In this document: in pieces, positions 25,465-33,193 of the stretch
How positions within the stretch are numbered: position 1 is the first letter of the stretch
Layout of the letters: each line of letters opens with the position of its first letter
Origin: JAGPUQ01 sp049325095
GTDB taxonomy: Bacteria; Pseudomonadota; Gammaproteobacteria; Pseudomonadales; Porticoccaceae
Reading direction: 5' to 3'
NCBI GenBank assembly: GCA_049325095.1
Contig: JBMOPO010000025.1
Coordinates: forward strand, 57,974-121,973
Length of the DNA: 64,000 nucleotides
Position numbers and translations under genes: made by a program
The notes under the pieces: generated by a model
What the model was told of the DNA's origin: nothing
The model's input: only the letters and a program-made list of their open reading frames with translations
Database searches by the model: none

Positions 25465-26724
25465 TCAGTGGGGGGAAAACGTCTGCAAGGTGGGCGGCGG
25501 CTGCGGCCGGCGCGGCGCGGCGATCCACAGGAAGACCGGCGCACAGATCGCCAGGGTGGCGGCAACGGCAAGCATGGGCCGGTGATTCCCGGCCAGGTCG
25601 TAGAGGGCGCCGCCCAACCAGGAGCCGGTTGCACCGCCGAGGGCAGCGAACATCGATAGGGTGCCGAAGATGCTCGGAAATTTCGGGCCGGCGAACAGAT
25701 CCCGCGCGGCGGCCGGAATGATGGGCGCGTTGGCGGCATAGCCCAGGCCGAGCAGCACGGCAAAGGCGAGCGGCAGCACCAGGCCGGGTGTGCGGCCCAC
25801 GGCGGCCAGACAGAGCACCCCGAGCAGGATGCAGCTCAGACCCAGACTGTAGGTCAGCTCGCGACCGATGCGGTCGGACAGCGTGCCCCAGAGGATCTTG
25901 CCCGGGATGCTGGTGATGCCGATCACCCCGGCGATCAGCGAGCCGGCGGTCTTGGCGACGCCGTGATCCACCATGAAGGCGAACTGGTGCATGAGCAGCA
26001 TCTGCGACAGGCTGCCGCCGGTGAAGAAGGCCAGCACCGCGAACCGAAAGGCCCGCGCGCGGACCGCCTCGCGCACCGTCCAGTGGCGCGTGACGATCGG
26101 CGCCGAGCCGTCCGCATCCCTGGCGGCGGGCGCGGCGTCCGCGGCCCGCGGCTCGCGCAGGATCCACAGCGCCGCGGGCGCCACCGCGGCGACCACCAGC
26201 AGCGCCAGCAGCTGGTAGGCCAAGCGCCAGTCGAACTGCTCGATCAGCCAGTTGCTGAGCGGGATCACCCCGAAGATGCCCACCCCGATGCCGGCGGTGA
26301 CTATGCCCAGCGCAGTGCCCACCCGGGTGGGAAACCATTTTTCCGCGAGGATCACCGAGGGCACCCAGCCGCAGGCGCCGAGCCCGATGGCGGTCACCAC
26401 CCCGAAACTGAGATAGAGCTGCCACCAGGCGGTGATCTGGGCGGTCAGCGCGAGTCCGCTCGCCATCACCAGGCTGCCGCCCAGCATCAGCCGGCGCGGC
26501 CCGAAGCGCTCCACCAGCCGGCCGGCCAGGGGGCCGAAACTGCCGTGGACCAGGATGAATACCGACATGGCGCCGGCGGTGACCGAGCGCGACCAGCCGA
26601 AGTGCTCGATCAGGGCGACCAGAAACACCGAGTAGGAATACCAGATCCCGTACAGCAGACCCAGACAACAGAACAGGGTGGCGACCACGATCGCCCCCGA
26701 GCGGAACGGACTGGTCTCGCCCAA
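25465..26724 (-). CDS. MFS transporter, monocarboxylate-type (paralogue)
   Basis: A 419-residue major facilitator protein with twelve predicted helices. It is paralogous to the MFS gene at 4336-5601: both have a WSRS-TAGA segment, a WWQLYLSFG/WWQLYLTFG stretch, SDRIGRE and ARDLFAGPKFPSIFGTLS-like motifs. The start is TTG at 26724, chosen because GGGAG lies 6 nt upstream and the first helix follows directly. An intrinsic terminator of the upstream SDR gene lies 20-55 bp ahead, so this gene and the SDR downstream probably have their own promoter within that short gap or depend on read-through. Substrate unknown, probably an organic acid. Confidence 0.85.
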   Translation of the reverse strand: MGETSPFRSGAIVVATLFCCLGLLYGIWYSYSVFLVALIEHFGWSRSVTAGAMSVFILVHGSFGPLAGRLVERFGPRRLMLGGSLVMASGLALTAQITAWWQLYLSFGVVTAIGLGACGWVPSVILAEKWFPTRVGTALGIVTAGIGVGIFGVIPLSNWLIEQFDWRLAYQLLALLVVAAVAPAALWILREPRAADAAPAARDADGSAPIVTRHWTVREAVRARAFRFAVLAFFTGGSLSQMLLMHQFAFMVDHGVAKTAGSLIAGVIGITSIPGKILWGTLSDRIGRELTYSLGLSCILLGVLCLAAVGRTPGLVLPLAFAVLLGLGYAANAPIIPAAARDLFAGPKFPSIFGTLSMFAALGGATGSWLGGALYDLAGNHRPMLAVAATLAICAPVFLWIAAPRRPQPPPTLQTFSPH

Positions 26725-26744
26725 TACAGACTCCCGTCAAGCCA

Positions 26745-26779
26745 CGGAAAAGGCCGCGCCGGTCGCACGACCGGCGCGG
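26745..26779 (-). terminator. Intrinsic terminator downstream of the SDR gene at 26826
   Basis: A 12-bp GC-rich arm pair (26754-26765 with 26768-26779; the innermost bases form the loop), followed on the minus strand by CCTTTTCC. It ends transcripts from the SDR gene and lies before the MFS start. Confidence 0.72.
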
Positions 26780-26825
26780 TATCGCACGCTCGGCCCCAGG
26801 GGCCGAAAACCCTCCGCCCGCGGCC

Positions 26826-27575
26826 CTACTGGGCACCCCAGCCGCCGTCGACCACGAATTCGGCCCCGGTGATGAAGTTGGCTTCGTCCGAACACAGGAA
26901 CAGCGACATGGTGGCGATGTCGATGGGCTGGCCCATCCGCCCCATGGGCGTGGTCTCACAGATGGTTTCCAGGTACTCGGCGGGCAGGGTCTTGGCCAGC
27001 GGCGTGCCGATGATGCCCGGGTGCACCGAGTTGACCCGCACGCCCTGGCGCGCGTACTCGAGCGCCGCGGACTTGGTCATCAGCCGCACCGCGCCCTTGG
27101 CACCGTGGTAGGAGATCATGCTCGGCGTGCCGATGATGCCGTACAGCGAGGAGATGTTGACGATGGCGCCGTTGCCGGATTGCTTCAGCGCCGGCATGGC
27201 CGCCTTCATGCCCAGCCAGACGCCGGTCTGGCAGACGGCGACGATATTGTTGAAGCCTTCGAGGGTTTCCTCCTCGACGCCCTTGAGGTTGGCGAAACCG
27301 GCGTTGTTGACCAGCGTGGTGAGGCCGCCGTACTGCTTGACGGTATCCGCGACCACCCGCGCCCAGTCCGCCTCTTGGGTGACGTCGTGATGCAGGAACA
27401 GGGCGTCGCCGCCGCTGGCCTTGATGGCGGCCACCGTCTGCTCGCCTTCGGCGGTGAGGATATCGGTGACCACCACCCTGGCGCCCTCGGCGGCGAACAG
27501 CCGCGCGTGCGCTTCGCCGATGCCGCGCGCGCCGCCGGTGATGATGGCGATCTTGCCTTGCAGTCGATTGCCCAT
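26826..27575 (-). CDS. SDR family oxidoreductase, hydroxysteroid dehydrogenase-like
   Basis: A 249-residue SDR: TGGARGIG at residues 13-20, NNAG at 90-93, Ser143, Tyr156 and Lys160 (YHGAK). The overall pattern (TGGARGIGEAHARLF, GMKAAMPALK, NISSLYGIIG) resembles the 3-alpha/20-beta-hydroxysteroid dehydrogenase group, which also covers many terpene alcohol dehydrogenases. AGGAG lies 8 nt before the ATG. It is followed by a good terminator and preceded by an LLM gene 41 bp upstream, so it is probably the last gene of the row running from 30714 to 26826. Confidence 0.87.
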   Translation of the reverse strand: MGNRLQGKIAIITGGARGIGEAHARLFAAEGARVVVTDILTAEGEQTVAAIKASGGDALFLHHDVTQEADWARVVADTVKQYGGLTTLVNNAGFANLKGVEEETLEGFNNIVAVCQTGVWLGMKAAMPALKQSGNGAIVNISSLYGIIGTPSMISYHGAKGAVRLMTKSAALEYARQGVRVNSVHPGIIGTPLAKTLPAEYLETICETTPMGRMGQPIDIATMSLFLCSDEANFITGAEFVVDGGWGAQ

Positions 27576-27616
27576 GATGGATTCTCCTGTTGGAAACGGG
27601 TGGTAGGGGGAATGCT

Positions 27617-28540
27617 TCAGCGAAACTCGGGGATCACTTCCTCGGCCAGCAGGCGGACGTTCTCGTCGATGTAGTCGTCCGGGCAGGCCGAGGTGAGCAT
27701 GAACAGGCTGGCGCCGGTGTCGACATATTCGCGCAGCCGCTTGCGGCATTCCGCCGGGGTGCCGATCAGCGCGTACTTGCCCACCAGGTTGTCGAAGTTC
27801 TGCGCGTACTGCCGTCCCAGCCGTTCCGCGGCCATCCCGCGCGCGGTGGCGCCGTCGGCGTGCACCGCCGAGAAGATGAAAATGCCGTGCCGGAACTCCG
27901 GGGCCGCGACCGGATTTTCCGCGCGCAGCCGGGCGATGGTCTGCATGCTCTCGACGAGCTGCTCGGGGGTGTACATGTAGGGCATCCAGCCGTCGCCGTG
28001 CAGCGCGGCGCGGCGCATGGCGCCTTCCTTGCGGCCCGCCACCCACAGCGGCGGGCCGGGCTGCTGGACCGGTGGCGGATCCAGGGTGATGCCGTTGAGG
28101 GTATTGAAGCGGCCGTGGAAGCTGACCTCGCGCTCGTTCCACAGGCGGCGGATCACCTGCATGGCCTCGGTGGTGCGCGGGCCGCGCTCGGCGACGGGAA
28201 CCCCGCAGGCTTCGAATTCGGGGGGAAATTCGCCGCCGATGCCGATCCCGCACAGGTAGCGGCCGCCGGACACCACGTCCAGCACCGCGCCCAGCTTGGC
28301 GGCCAGGGTGGCGGGATAGAGCGGCAGCAGGGCGATGGTGCTCATCAGCCGGATGCGCTCGGTGACGGCCGCCGCCGCGGCCAGCTGCACGAAGGTGTTG
28401 CCGATGGGCCCGTGGAACATGACGTGCTCGCCGCAGCCGAGGATGTCGAAACCCAGCGCTTCGGCGCGGCGGGCGAAGGCGGTGGTGTCGGCGACCGAAC
28501 GCAGGCCGGTGCCGAATTGCAGTTTGTTGCTCATGACCAT
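27617..28540 (-). CDS. LLM class flavin-dependent oxidoreductase (short form)
   Basis: A 307-residue luciferase-like TIM-barrel protein. Landmarks are ALGFDILGCGEHVMFHG near residue 28, MSTIALLPLYPATLAAKLGAVLDVVSGGR near residues 66-94, and the closing GTPAECRKRLREYVDTG. The subgroup contains both FMN- and F420-using enzymes, and nothing here distinguishes them. Two ATGs two codons apart compete for the start: GGAG lies 4 nt from the one at 28540 and 10 nt from the one at 28534. It is placed between two SDR genes in a compact minus-strand row. Confidence 0.86.
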   Translation of the reverse strand: MVMSNKLQFGTGLRSVADTTAFARRAEALGFDILGCGEHVMFHGPIGNTFVQLAAAAAVTERIRLMSTIALLPLYPATLAAKLGAVLDVVSGGRYLCGIGIGGEFPPEFEACGVPVAERGPRTTEAMQVIRRLWNEREVSFHGRFNTLNGITLDPPPVQQPGPPLWVAGRKEGAMRRAALHGDGWMPYMYTPEQLVESMQTIARLRAENPVAAPEFRHGIFIFSAVHADGATARGMAAERLGRQYAQNFDNLVGKYALIGTPAECRKRLREYVDTGASLFMLTSACPDDYIDENVRLLAEEVIPEFR

Positions 28541-28564
28541 CAGTCTCCAGCCAAGCGGGCGCCC

Positions 28565-29320
28565 TCAACCGGAGCAATAGAGGCCGCCGTTCACATGAAA
28601 GGTATGCCCGGTGATGTAGGAGGAGCCCTCCGAGAGCAGGAAGGACACCGTGGCGGCGATCTCCTCCGGCCGGCCGGCGCGGCCCATGGGCACCCGGCGC
28701 AGCATGCTCTCGTAGACCTGGTCGGGCATCACGCCCTTCAACCCTTCGTGCATGATCAGCCCGGGCGCGATGGCGTTGGCGGTGACGCCGTAGGGGGCGA
28801 GATCCAGCGCCAGCGAATGGGTGTAGCCCAACACGCCGGCCTTGGCCGCGGCATAGCAGCCCTGGCCGGCCGGCGGGATATAGGCCGCCAGCGAGGCGAA
28901 GTTGACGATGCGGCCGAAGCCGGCGTCCACCATGGCCTTGGAAAAGGCCCGGCTGCAGAAGAAGGCGCCGTTGATGTTGACCCTGATCACCCGGTCGTGG
29001 GTCTTGGTGTCCAGCTCCCAGGGTTTGCCGTAGCCCTGGATGCCGGCGTTGTTGACCAGATAGGCGACGTGGATGCCGCGATCCCGCAATTCCGCGGCCA
29101 GTGCGTCCACCTGCTCGTCCTTGGTGACATCCAGGGGAAACAGGGTGACTCGGGCGGATTCCTCCGGGGTCAGGGATTTTTGCCGCCAGGCGTCCAGCTC
29201 GGCGGGCGTCTTGCGGTCGCAGCCGATCACCGGGATGCCGTCGGCGACCAGGCGCTTGGTCATGGCGGTGCCCAGGCCGCCGATGGCGCCGGTGATGAGG
29301 GCGTGGCCTCTGTCGTTCAT
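28565..29320 (-). CDS. SDR family oxidoreductase, acetoacetyl-CoA reductase-like
   Basis: A 251-residue SDR. TGAIGGLG is at residues 10-17, NNAG at 90-93, Ser143, Tyr156 and Lys160 (YAAAK). The pattern DVTKDEQV, GRIVNFASLAAYIPPAGQ and YAAAKAGVLGYTHSLALDLAPYGV resembles PhaB/FabG-type reductases. GGAG lies 8 nt before the ATG. It is 24 bp from the LLM gene and 29 bp from the amidohydrolase gene on the same strand. A 3-oxoacyl or cyclic ketone/alcohol substrate is likely but not decidable. Confidence 0.87.
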   Translation of the reverse strand: MNDRGHALITGAIGGLGTAMTKRLVADGIPVIGCDRKTPAELDAWRQKSLTPEESARVTLFPLDVTKDEQVDALAAELRDRGIHVAYLVNNAGIQGYGKPWELDTKTHDRVIRVNINGAFFCSRAFSKAMVDAGFGRIVNFASLAAYIPPAGQGCYAAAKAGVLGYTHSLALDLAPYGVTANAIAPGLIMHEGLKGVMPDQVYESMLRRVPMGRAGRPEEIAATVSFLLSEGSSYITGHTFHVNGGLYCSG

Positions 29321-29349
29321 CGCGTGTTCTCCAGGAGTTGCAGACCCAT

Positions 29350-30714
29350 TCAGTGAGGCAGGCCGTCGGGCCGGTGGCGCGGCACCCGGGCCAGCAGTTC
29401 GGCGGGGCGATGGGCGACGCCGCCGCGGTACACCAGCTCCAGGCTGCGCAGCTCCCGGACGTCGCGGATCGGGTCGCCGGACAGCACCAGGAAGTCGGCA
29501 TAGCGCCCGGGCGCCACTGCGCCGATATCGCGTTCGGCGCGCAGATATTCGGCCGCGGTGTGGGTGACCGCGCGCAGCGCCGCCATGGTGCCGATCACCT
29601 CGGCGAGCAGCTCGATCTCGCGCAGCAGGGCGAAGCCCGGCGGCGGATAGGCGAGCGCGCCGCAGTCGGTGCCGCCGACCACCCGGCCGCCGGATTCGTG
29701 AAGGATGCGCACCGCCTCCTGCTGGCGCTCCAGGGCGCGGCTGCCCTCGCCGACCTCATAGAACCCCGGATGGATATCCCAGTCCGGGCGGTCGCCGAGA
29801 AATTTCTTCATCTTCGCCTGCCGGGCGAGACCGGCCGGCGGGATCCAGTGGCGATCCGGATCCTGCAAACTCGCCTCGACACCGGCCTTGGCGGTCCACA
29901 GCAGGTCCAGGGTGGTGCCCATGTGCACCTGTTTGTCGACCATGGCGGAAAACCAGGCCCGCGCCCGCGGGCCGGACAGGTCCATCTCCTCCCAGCCGGC
30001 GAGCGTCCGGGTCCAGAACTCGCGCTTCATCATGGAGGCGTCGCGGCCGAACCGCAGATTGAGCGCGCAGAGGTCGTTGTAGGGCGAGATCCACATGTGC
30101 TCGAGGCCGTCGATGCCGGCCTCGATGGCGTCCATGGAGGCGCAGTAGCCCAGATGACCGGTGACCGGCACTCGCTTGCCCACGAAGCGGATCACCTCGC
30201 GGACGATGTCGGCGGTCATGGTGAAGTAACACTTGATGCCATCGACGCCGGCGGCCAGCAGCCCGCCGATCTTGGCCGGCACCGCGGCCACCGACTCCAC
30301 CCGGTCGAGCATGATGGTGAAGCCGGGATTCTCGAAGCTCGCCCCCGGGCCGTCGAGCAGCGGCCCGCACACGAACAGCCGCGGGCCCAGCCGGGCGCCG
30401 GAGTTGAGCTCGGCGCGGTTCTGCAGCACCAGGTCGAGCCGGCCGCCGACGTCGCGGGCCGCGGTGACGCCGGCGGCCAGAAACAGCGGAAAGCACTCGG
30501 CGTCCATCATCACGGTGTGGACATGGGTGTCGATCAGCCCCGGCAGGACCGTCCTGCCGGCGAGATCGATCTCCTCGGCGCCCGGCACCAGCAGGCGGCC
30601 ATCGACCACCCGGGCGATGCGCTCGCCCTCGACCAGAATGGACACGCCGTTGCGAACCCGCCGCTCGACCACGTCGATCAGGCGGGCATTGGTGAACACT
30701 GTGGCCTGTGCCAT
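29350..30714 (-). CDS. Amidohydrolase family 1 protein (imidazolonepropionase-like)
   Basis: A 454-residue metal-dependent hydrolase with the composite beta-domain plus TIM-barrel architecture. The metal-binding motif GLIDTHVHTVM is near residue 60, the Lys in DGIKCYF, the metal His residues in TGHLGY and GLEHMW, and the catalytic Asp in VVGGTDCGA. The end shows APGRYADFLVLSGDPIRDV, typical of the imidazolonepropionase/prolidase-like branch. Such enzymes open cyclic amides, lactams or lactones. GGGGGT lies before the ATG. It heads the row containing two SDRs and an LLM gene, consistent with hydrolysis of a cyclic product of a flavin-dependent oxygenation. Confidence 0.85.
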   Translation of the reverse strand: MAQATVFTNARLIDVVERRVRNGVSILVEGERIARVVDGRLLVPGAEEIDLAGRTVLPGLIDTHVHTVMMDAECFPLFLAAGVTAARDVGGRLDLVLQNRAELNSGARLGPRLFVCGPLLDGPGASFENPGFTIMLDRVESVAAVPAKIGGLLAAGVDGIKCYFTMTADIVREVIRFVGKRVPVTGHLGYCASMDAIEAGIDGLEHMWISPYNDLCALNLRFGRDASMMKREFWTRTLAGWEEMDLSGPRARAWFSAMVDKQVHMGTTLDLLWTAKAGVEASLQDPDRHWIPPAGLARQAKMKKFLGDRPDWDIHPGFYEVGEGSRALERQQEAVRILHESGGRVVGGTDCGALAYPPPGFALLREIELLAEVIGTMAALRAVTHTAAEYLRAERDIGAVAPGRYADFLVLSGDPIRDVRELRSLELVYRGGVAHRPAELLARVPRHRPDGLPH

Positions 30715-30835
30715 GGCTTACCCCCTGCGGGCCTCCGGGGCCCTGTCGTTATCATCCCGGCGCCGGCGCCGCGCGCCGCCGCGACTCACCCGGTCGCCGC
30801 CCGGCCCGCCGACCGGTCACCGCCCGCCGCGGGCG

Positions 30836-31042
30836 TCAGCCGTCGTCGAGGGCGAAGAGAATCTTCAGCTCGACCTCGTAGCGCTGGATCTCACCGCGCT
30901 CGACCCGGGCGCGCTCGGCGACCACCTCCACCCGATAGATGCCGCGCAGGGTCTGGCGCGCCCGCGCCAGGCCCCGCTGCAGGGCATCCTGAAAGCTCTC
31001 CGGCGAATCGGCGGTGAGCGTGGAAACACTGGATATCGTCAT
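30836..31042 (-). CDS. Dodecin family flavin-binding protein
   Basis: A 68-residue protein with the dodecin pattern: SVSTLTADSPESFQDALQRGLARARQTLRG at the N-terminus, then a two-stranded tail RYEVELKILFALDD. Dodecins assemble as hollow 12-mers that store or buffer FMN, FAD or CoA-type ligands. The start is ATG at 31042 behind a long GGGGGGGAAGGA sequence. A second dodecin gene lies 174 bp upstream, with a structured repeat filling the gap. In a cluster rich in FMN-dependent enzymes a flavin-buffering role would fit. The usual dodecin Trp that stacks on the flavin is not present here. Confidence 0.82.
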   Translation of the reverse strand: MTISSVSTLTADSPESFQDALQRGLARARQTLRGIYRVEVVAERARVERGEIQRYEVELKILFALDDG

Positions 31043-31062
31043 GTCCTTCCCCCCCCGGTCGC

Positions 31063-31216
31063 CTCAGAGTTCGTGAAGAAATGCGCGTCCGGTGCATTTC
31101 TTCTGTCGCGAGTCCGCTACACGCCCAGACTCGCTCCCGCACATCGAGCACTTGCGTGCTTGACGTGCGGCCGGCCATCCCTGGCCGGACTTCGAGCTTG
31201 AAAAATTCACAAGCTC
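31063..31216 (-). repeat. Multi-hairpin dispersed repeat, copy 2 (inverted relative to copy 1)
   Basis: Reverse-complement counterpart of the block at 1350-1503, about 80% identical by eye. Read on the minus strand it starts at the base after the stop codon of the dodecin gene at 31217, exactly as copy 1 starts after the ptsP stop. It contains the palindromes AAATGC/GCATTT, GAGCAC/GTGCTTG and GGCCGG/CCGGCC. It fills almost all of the gap between the two dodecin genes. Confidence 0.85.
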
Positions 31217-31438
31217 TCACCAGTGCAACTGGTCGGGCGGCGTCACATCGAAGCGCAGCCGGGCGCGCACCCGGTATACCAGCTCGCCCGCGGCGGTGAC
31301 CTCGACCTCCTTGGCCAGCACCTCGAGCCGCCGCACGCCGCGCAGGGTGCGGTTGGCGCGCGCGAGAATCGCCTGCAGCGCGCCTTCGAAAGAATGCGGC
31401 GAGGTGCCGATCAGTTCGTTGGACTTGGTTTGCGTCAC
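31217..31438 (-). CDS. Dodecin family protein, second copy
   Basis: A 73-residue dodecin-like protein: IGTSPHSFEGALQAILARANRTLRG at residues 10-34 and the strand segment LVYRVRARLRFDV near the end, which matches the family's helix plus three-strand layout. It is only moderately similar to its neighbour at 30836. The start is GTG at 31438 with GGAGG nearby. It is 18 bp after the metallo-beta-lactamase-fold gene, so the two are probably co-transcribed. A Trp is its last residue, not at the usual flavin-stacking position. Confidence 0.78.
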   Translation of the reverse strand: MTQTKSNELIGTSPHSFEGALQAILARANRTLRGVRRLEVLAKEVEVTAAGELVYRVRARLRFDVTPPDQLHW

Positions 31439-31456
31439 GCCCGCCTCCGCCTTCGC

Positions 31457-32503
31457 TCAGCCGCAGGCCGCATCGGCGAAAATCTCGCCCGGGCCAGGCA
31501 CCCGCAGCAGTCGATAGTACAGCAAACCGCCGCGCTCCCCGGCTGCCACGAAACCGCGATCGAGCAACAGGTCGAGATGACCCATGACCTCGGAGATCAC
31601 CGCGTAGAGCTGATCCTCCCAGGCCTTGGGAAACAACTGCCGGCCGACCTCGAGCGGCGTCAGCTCGCCCTCCCGCTCCAGGATGCGCGAGATCTTCAAC
31701 AGGCGCCGCTCGGTGGACAGCTTGTAACCGGCGATCAGCTCGCGGTGGTCGTGAAACACGTCGCCGTGGCTCGGATAGACCGCGCGCACCGGCAGCGGCA
31801 GGAGTTTGTCGGCGGATTCGTAGTACTGGGACAGGGCGTGGATGCGCGGCTGGTCGGGGCGCCTGGGAATGTGCATCAGGCACACCGGGGTGATTTCGGG
31901 CAGCAGGTGGTCCCCCGAAAAGAGCTGGCGGGTCTCGGGCTGCCAGTAGACCACCTCCTCCGGGCAATGGCCGGGCGTGTGGATGGTCTCCAGCGCGAAA
32001 TCCTCGATGGGCACCAGGTCGCCGTCGGCGAGCAGGCGATCGGGCGCGCAGGGCTTGTACACGTCGGCGATGTAGGCGCGATAGGCGTAGGCCCGGTCGT
32101 AGAGGTCGTCGCTCAGGCCCAGGCGGCGCAGAAAGGCGCGCTCGCGTGCCTCGTCCTCGCCCGACGGCAGATAGCGCGACACCGTCATGTCGATGGCCTC
32201 GTGACCCCAGACCTCGCAGCCGGAGACCTCGCGGATCCGGGTGGCCTGACCGAAATGGTCGGTGTGACCGTGGGTGAGCAGCACCAGGCGAATGTCCTCG
32301 ATGCGGAAGCCGACCCCCGCCAGGCCGGCGGAGAGCGCCTGCCAGGCGTCCTCCCGGCCGACGCCGGTATCGATCAGCACCAGTTGATCCGAGCCCGCCG
32401 GCGGCAGGATGACATAGCTGTTGATGTCGCCCACGCTGAAACCCGTGGGTGACGGGATGCGCAGGATGCGGCCGTACTGCCTGACGCCCAGCTCGCCGCT
32501 CAT
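31457..32503 (-). CDS. Metallo-beta-lactamase-fold hydrolase (LACTB2-like)
   Basis: A 348-residue protein. The zinc-binding motif THGHTDHFG is near residue 78, with further ligands in HTPGHCPEEV and FSGDHLLP and the late His in VYPSHGDV. The C-terminal 90 residues look like a winged helix (RRLLKISRILEREGELTP), as in LACTB2-type enzymes. Family members hydrolyse thioesters, glutathione esters or RNA. The ATG has only a weak GGGG-rich upstream region. It is 22 bp from the DUF2889 gene, in a row of four tightly spaced minus-strand genes. In this context thioester or lactone hydrolysis is the more likely role. Confidence 0.85.
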   Translation of the reverse strand: MSGELGVRQYGRILRIPSPTGFSVGDINSYVILPPAGSDQLVLIDTGVGREDAWQALSAGLAGVGFRIEDIRLVLLTHGHTDHFGQATRIREVSGCEVWGHEAIDMTVSRYLPSGEDEARERAFLRRLGLSDDLYDRAYAYRAYIADVYKPCAPDRLLADGDLVPIEDFALETIHTPGHCPEEVVYWQPETRQLFSGDHLLPEITPVCLMHIPRRPDQPRIHALSQYYESADKLLPLPVRAVYPSHGDVFHDHRELIAGYKLSTERRLLKISRILEREGELTPLEVGRQLFPKAWEDQLYAVISEVMGHLDLLLDRGFVAAGERGGLLYYRLLRVPGPGEIFADAACG

Positions 32504-32525
32504 GACGCCGCCGCCCCGGCCACCA

Positions 32526-33140
32526 TCAGGAGTCGGCCTCGCCGACGATCCTCACCCGATCGGGTCCGGTGTAATGGGCCGGGTAGTCGTCGCGCACCAC
32601 GGGGCCGTCGCTGCGCCAGGTGTGACAGCCGTCGATCATGAATACGGCGCCCTCGTCCTGGGCCGCGGCGTCGGTGCCCCGCTGGCGCGGCGGCTTGCCC
32701 ATGAGTTCGCGCGGATAATCGCCGGCCAATGTCTGGAAGGTGACGGTGGCGATGGGCCCCAGTAGCTCGGCGATATGGGTGCAGCCCTCGACGCCGCCGA
32801 CCAGTTCCCGCACCTTGCGGTTCCAGCCCCCGCCGATGCGCAGGCCGACCAGGCGCTGGAAATTGTCGAGGATCTCCGAGCACATGTCGTAGGGTTGGAC
32901 GTCCATGGCGGCGTCCACCTCGCGCACCACCAGATCGCCATCCACCGACAGGCGCAGCCACATGTCGTGCACCGGGTGGCCGGCGGCGACGACCCCGCGC
33001 CAGCGGCTGTCGTAACTGTAGGTCTTGCGGTCGACGATATGGGCCTCGATGTCGAACAGGCCGTCGTCGCGAAAATAACCTTCCAACTGAATGGTGCGGG
33101 TATGCAGAAGGCGGCGCGCCTTGGGCGCGGACAATGGCAT
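32526..33140 (-). CDS. DUF2889 family protein
   Basis: A 204-residue protein of the DUF2889 family. Landmarks are RRLLHTRTIQLEGYFRDDG at the N-terminus, DIEAHIVDRKTYSY, GHPVHDMWLRLSVDGDLVV and GCTHIAELLGPIATVTFQ. The function is unknown; family members occur in catabolic clusters for cholesterol and other polycyclic compounds, and next to CoA-linked enzymes. GGAGG lies 7 nt before the ATG at 33140; the frame is open further upstream but without support. It lies between the LACTB2-like gene and a zinc alcohol dehydrogenase. Confidence 0.78.
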   Translation of the reverse strand: MPLSAPKARRLLHTRTIQLEGYFRDDGLFDIEAHIVDRKTYSYDSRWRGVVAAGHPVHDMWLRLSVDGDLVVREVDAAMDVQPYDMCSEILDNFQRLVGLRIGGGWNRKVRELVGGVEGCTHIAELLGPIATVTFQTLAGDYPRELMGKPPRQRGTDAAAQDEGAVFMIDGCHTWRSDGPVVRDDYPAHYTGPDRVRIVGEADS

Positions 33141-33193
33141 TTCGATACCTCCGGAACTACTGCTGCTGATGCTTTGCTGACTTGGCCTCGATC

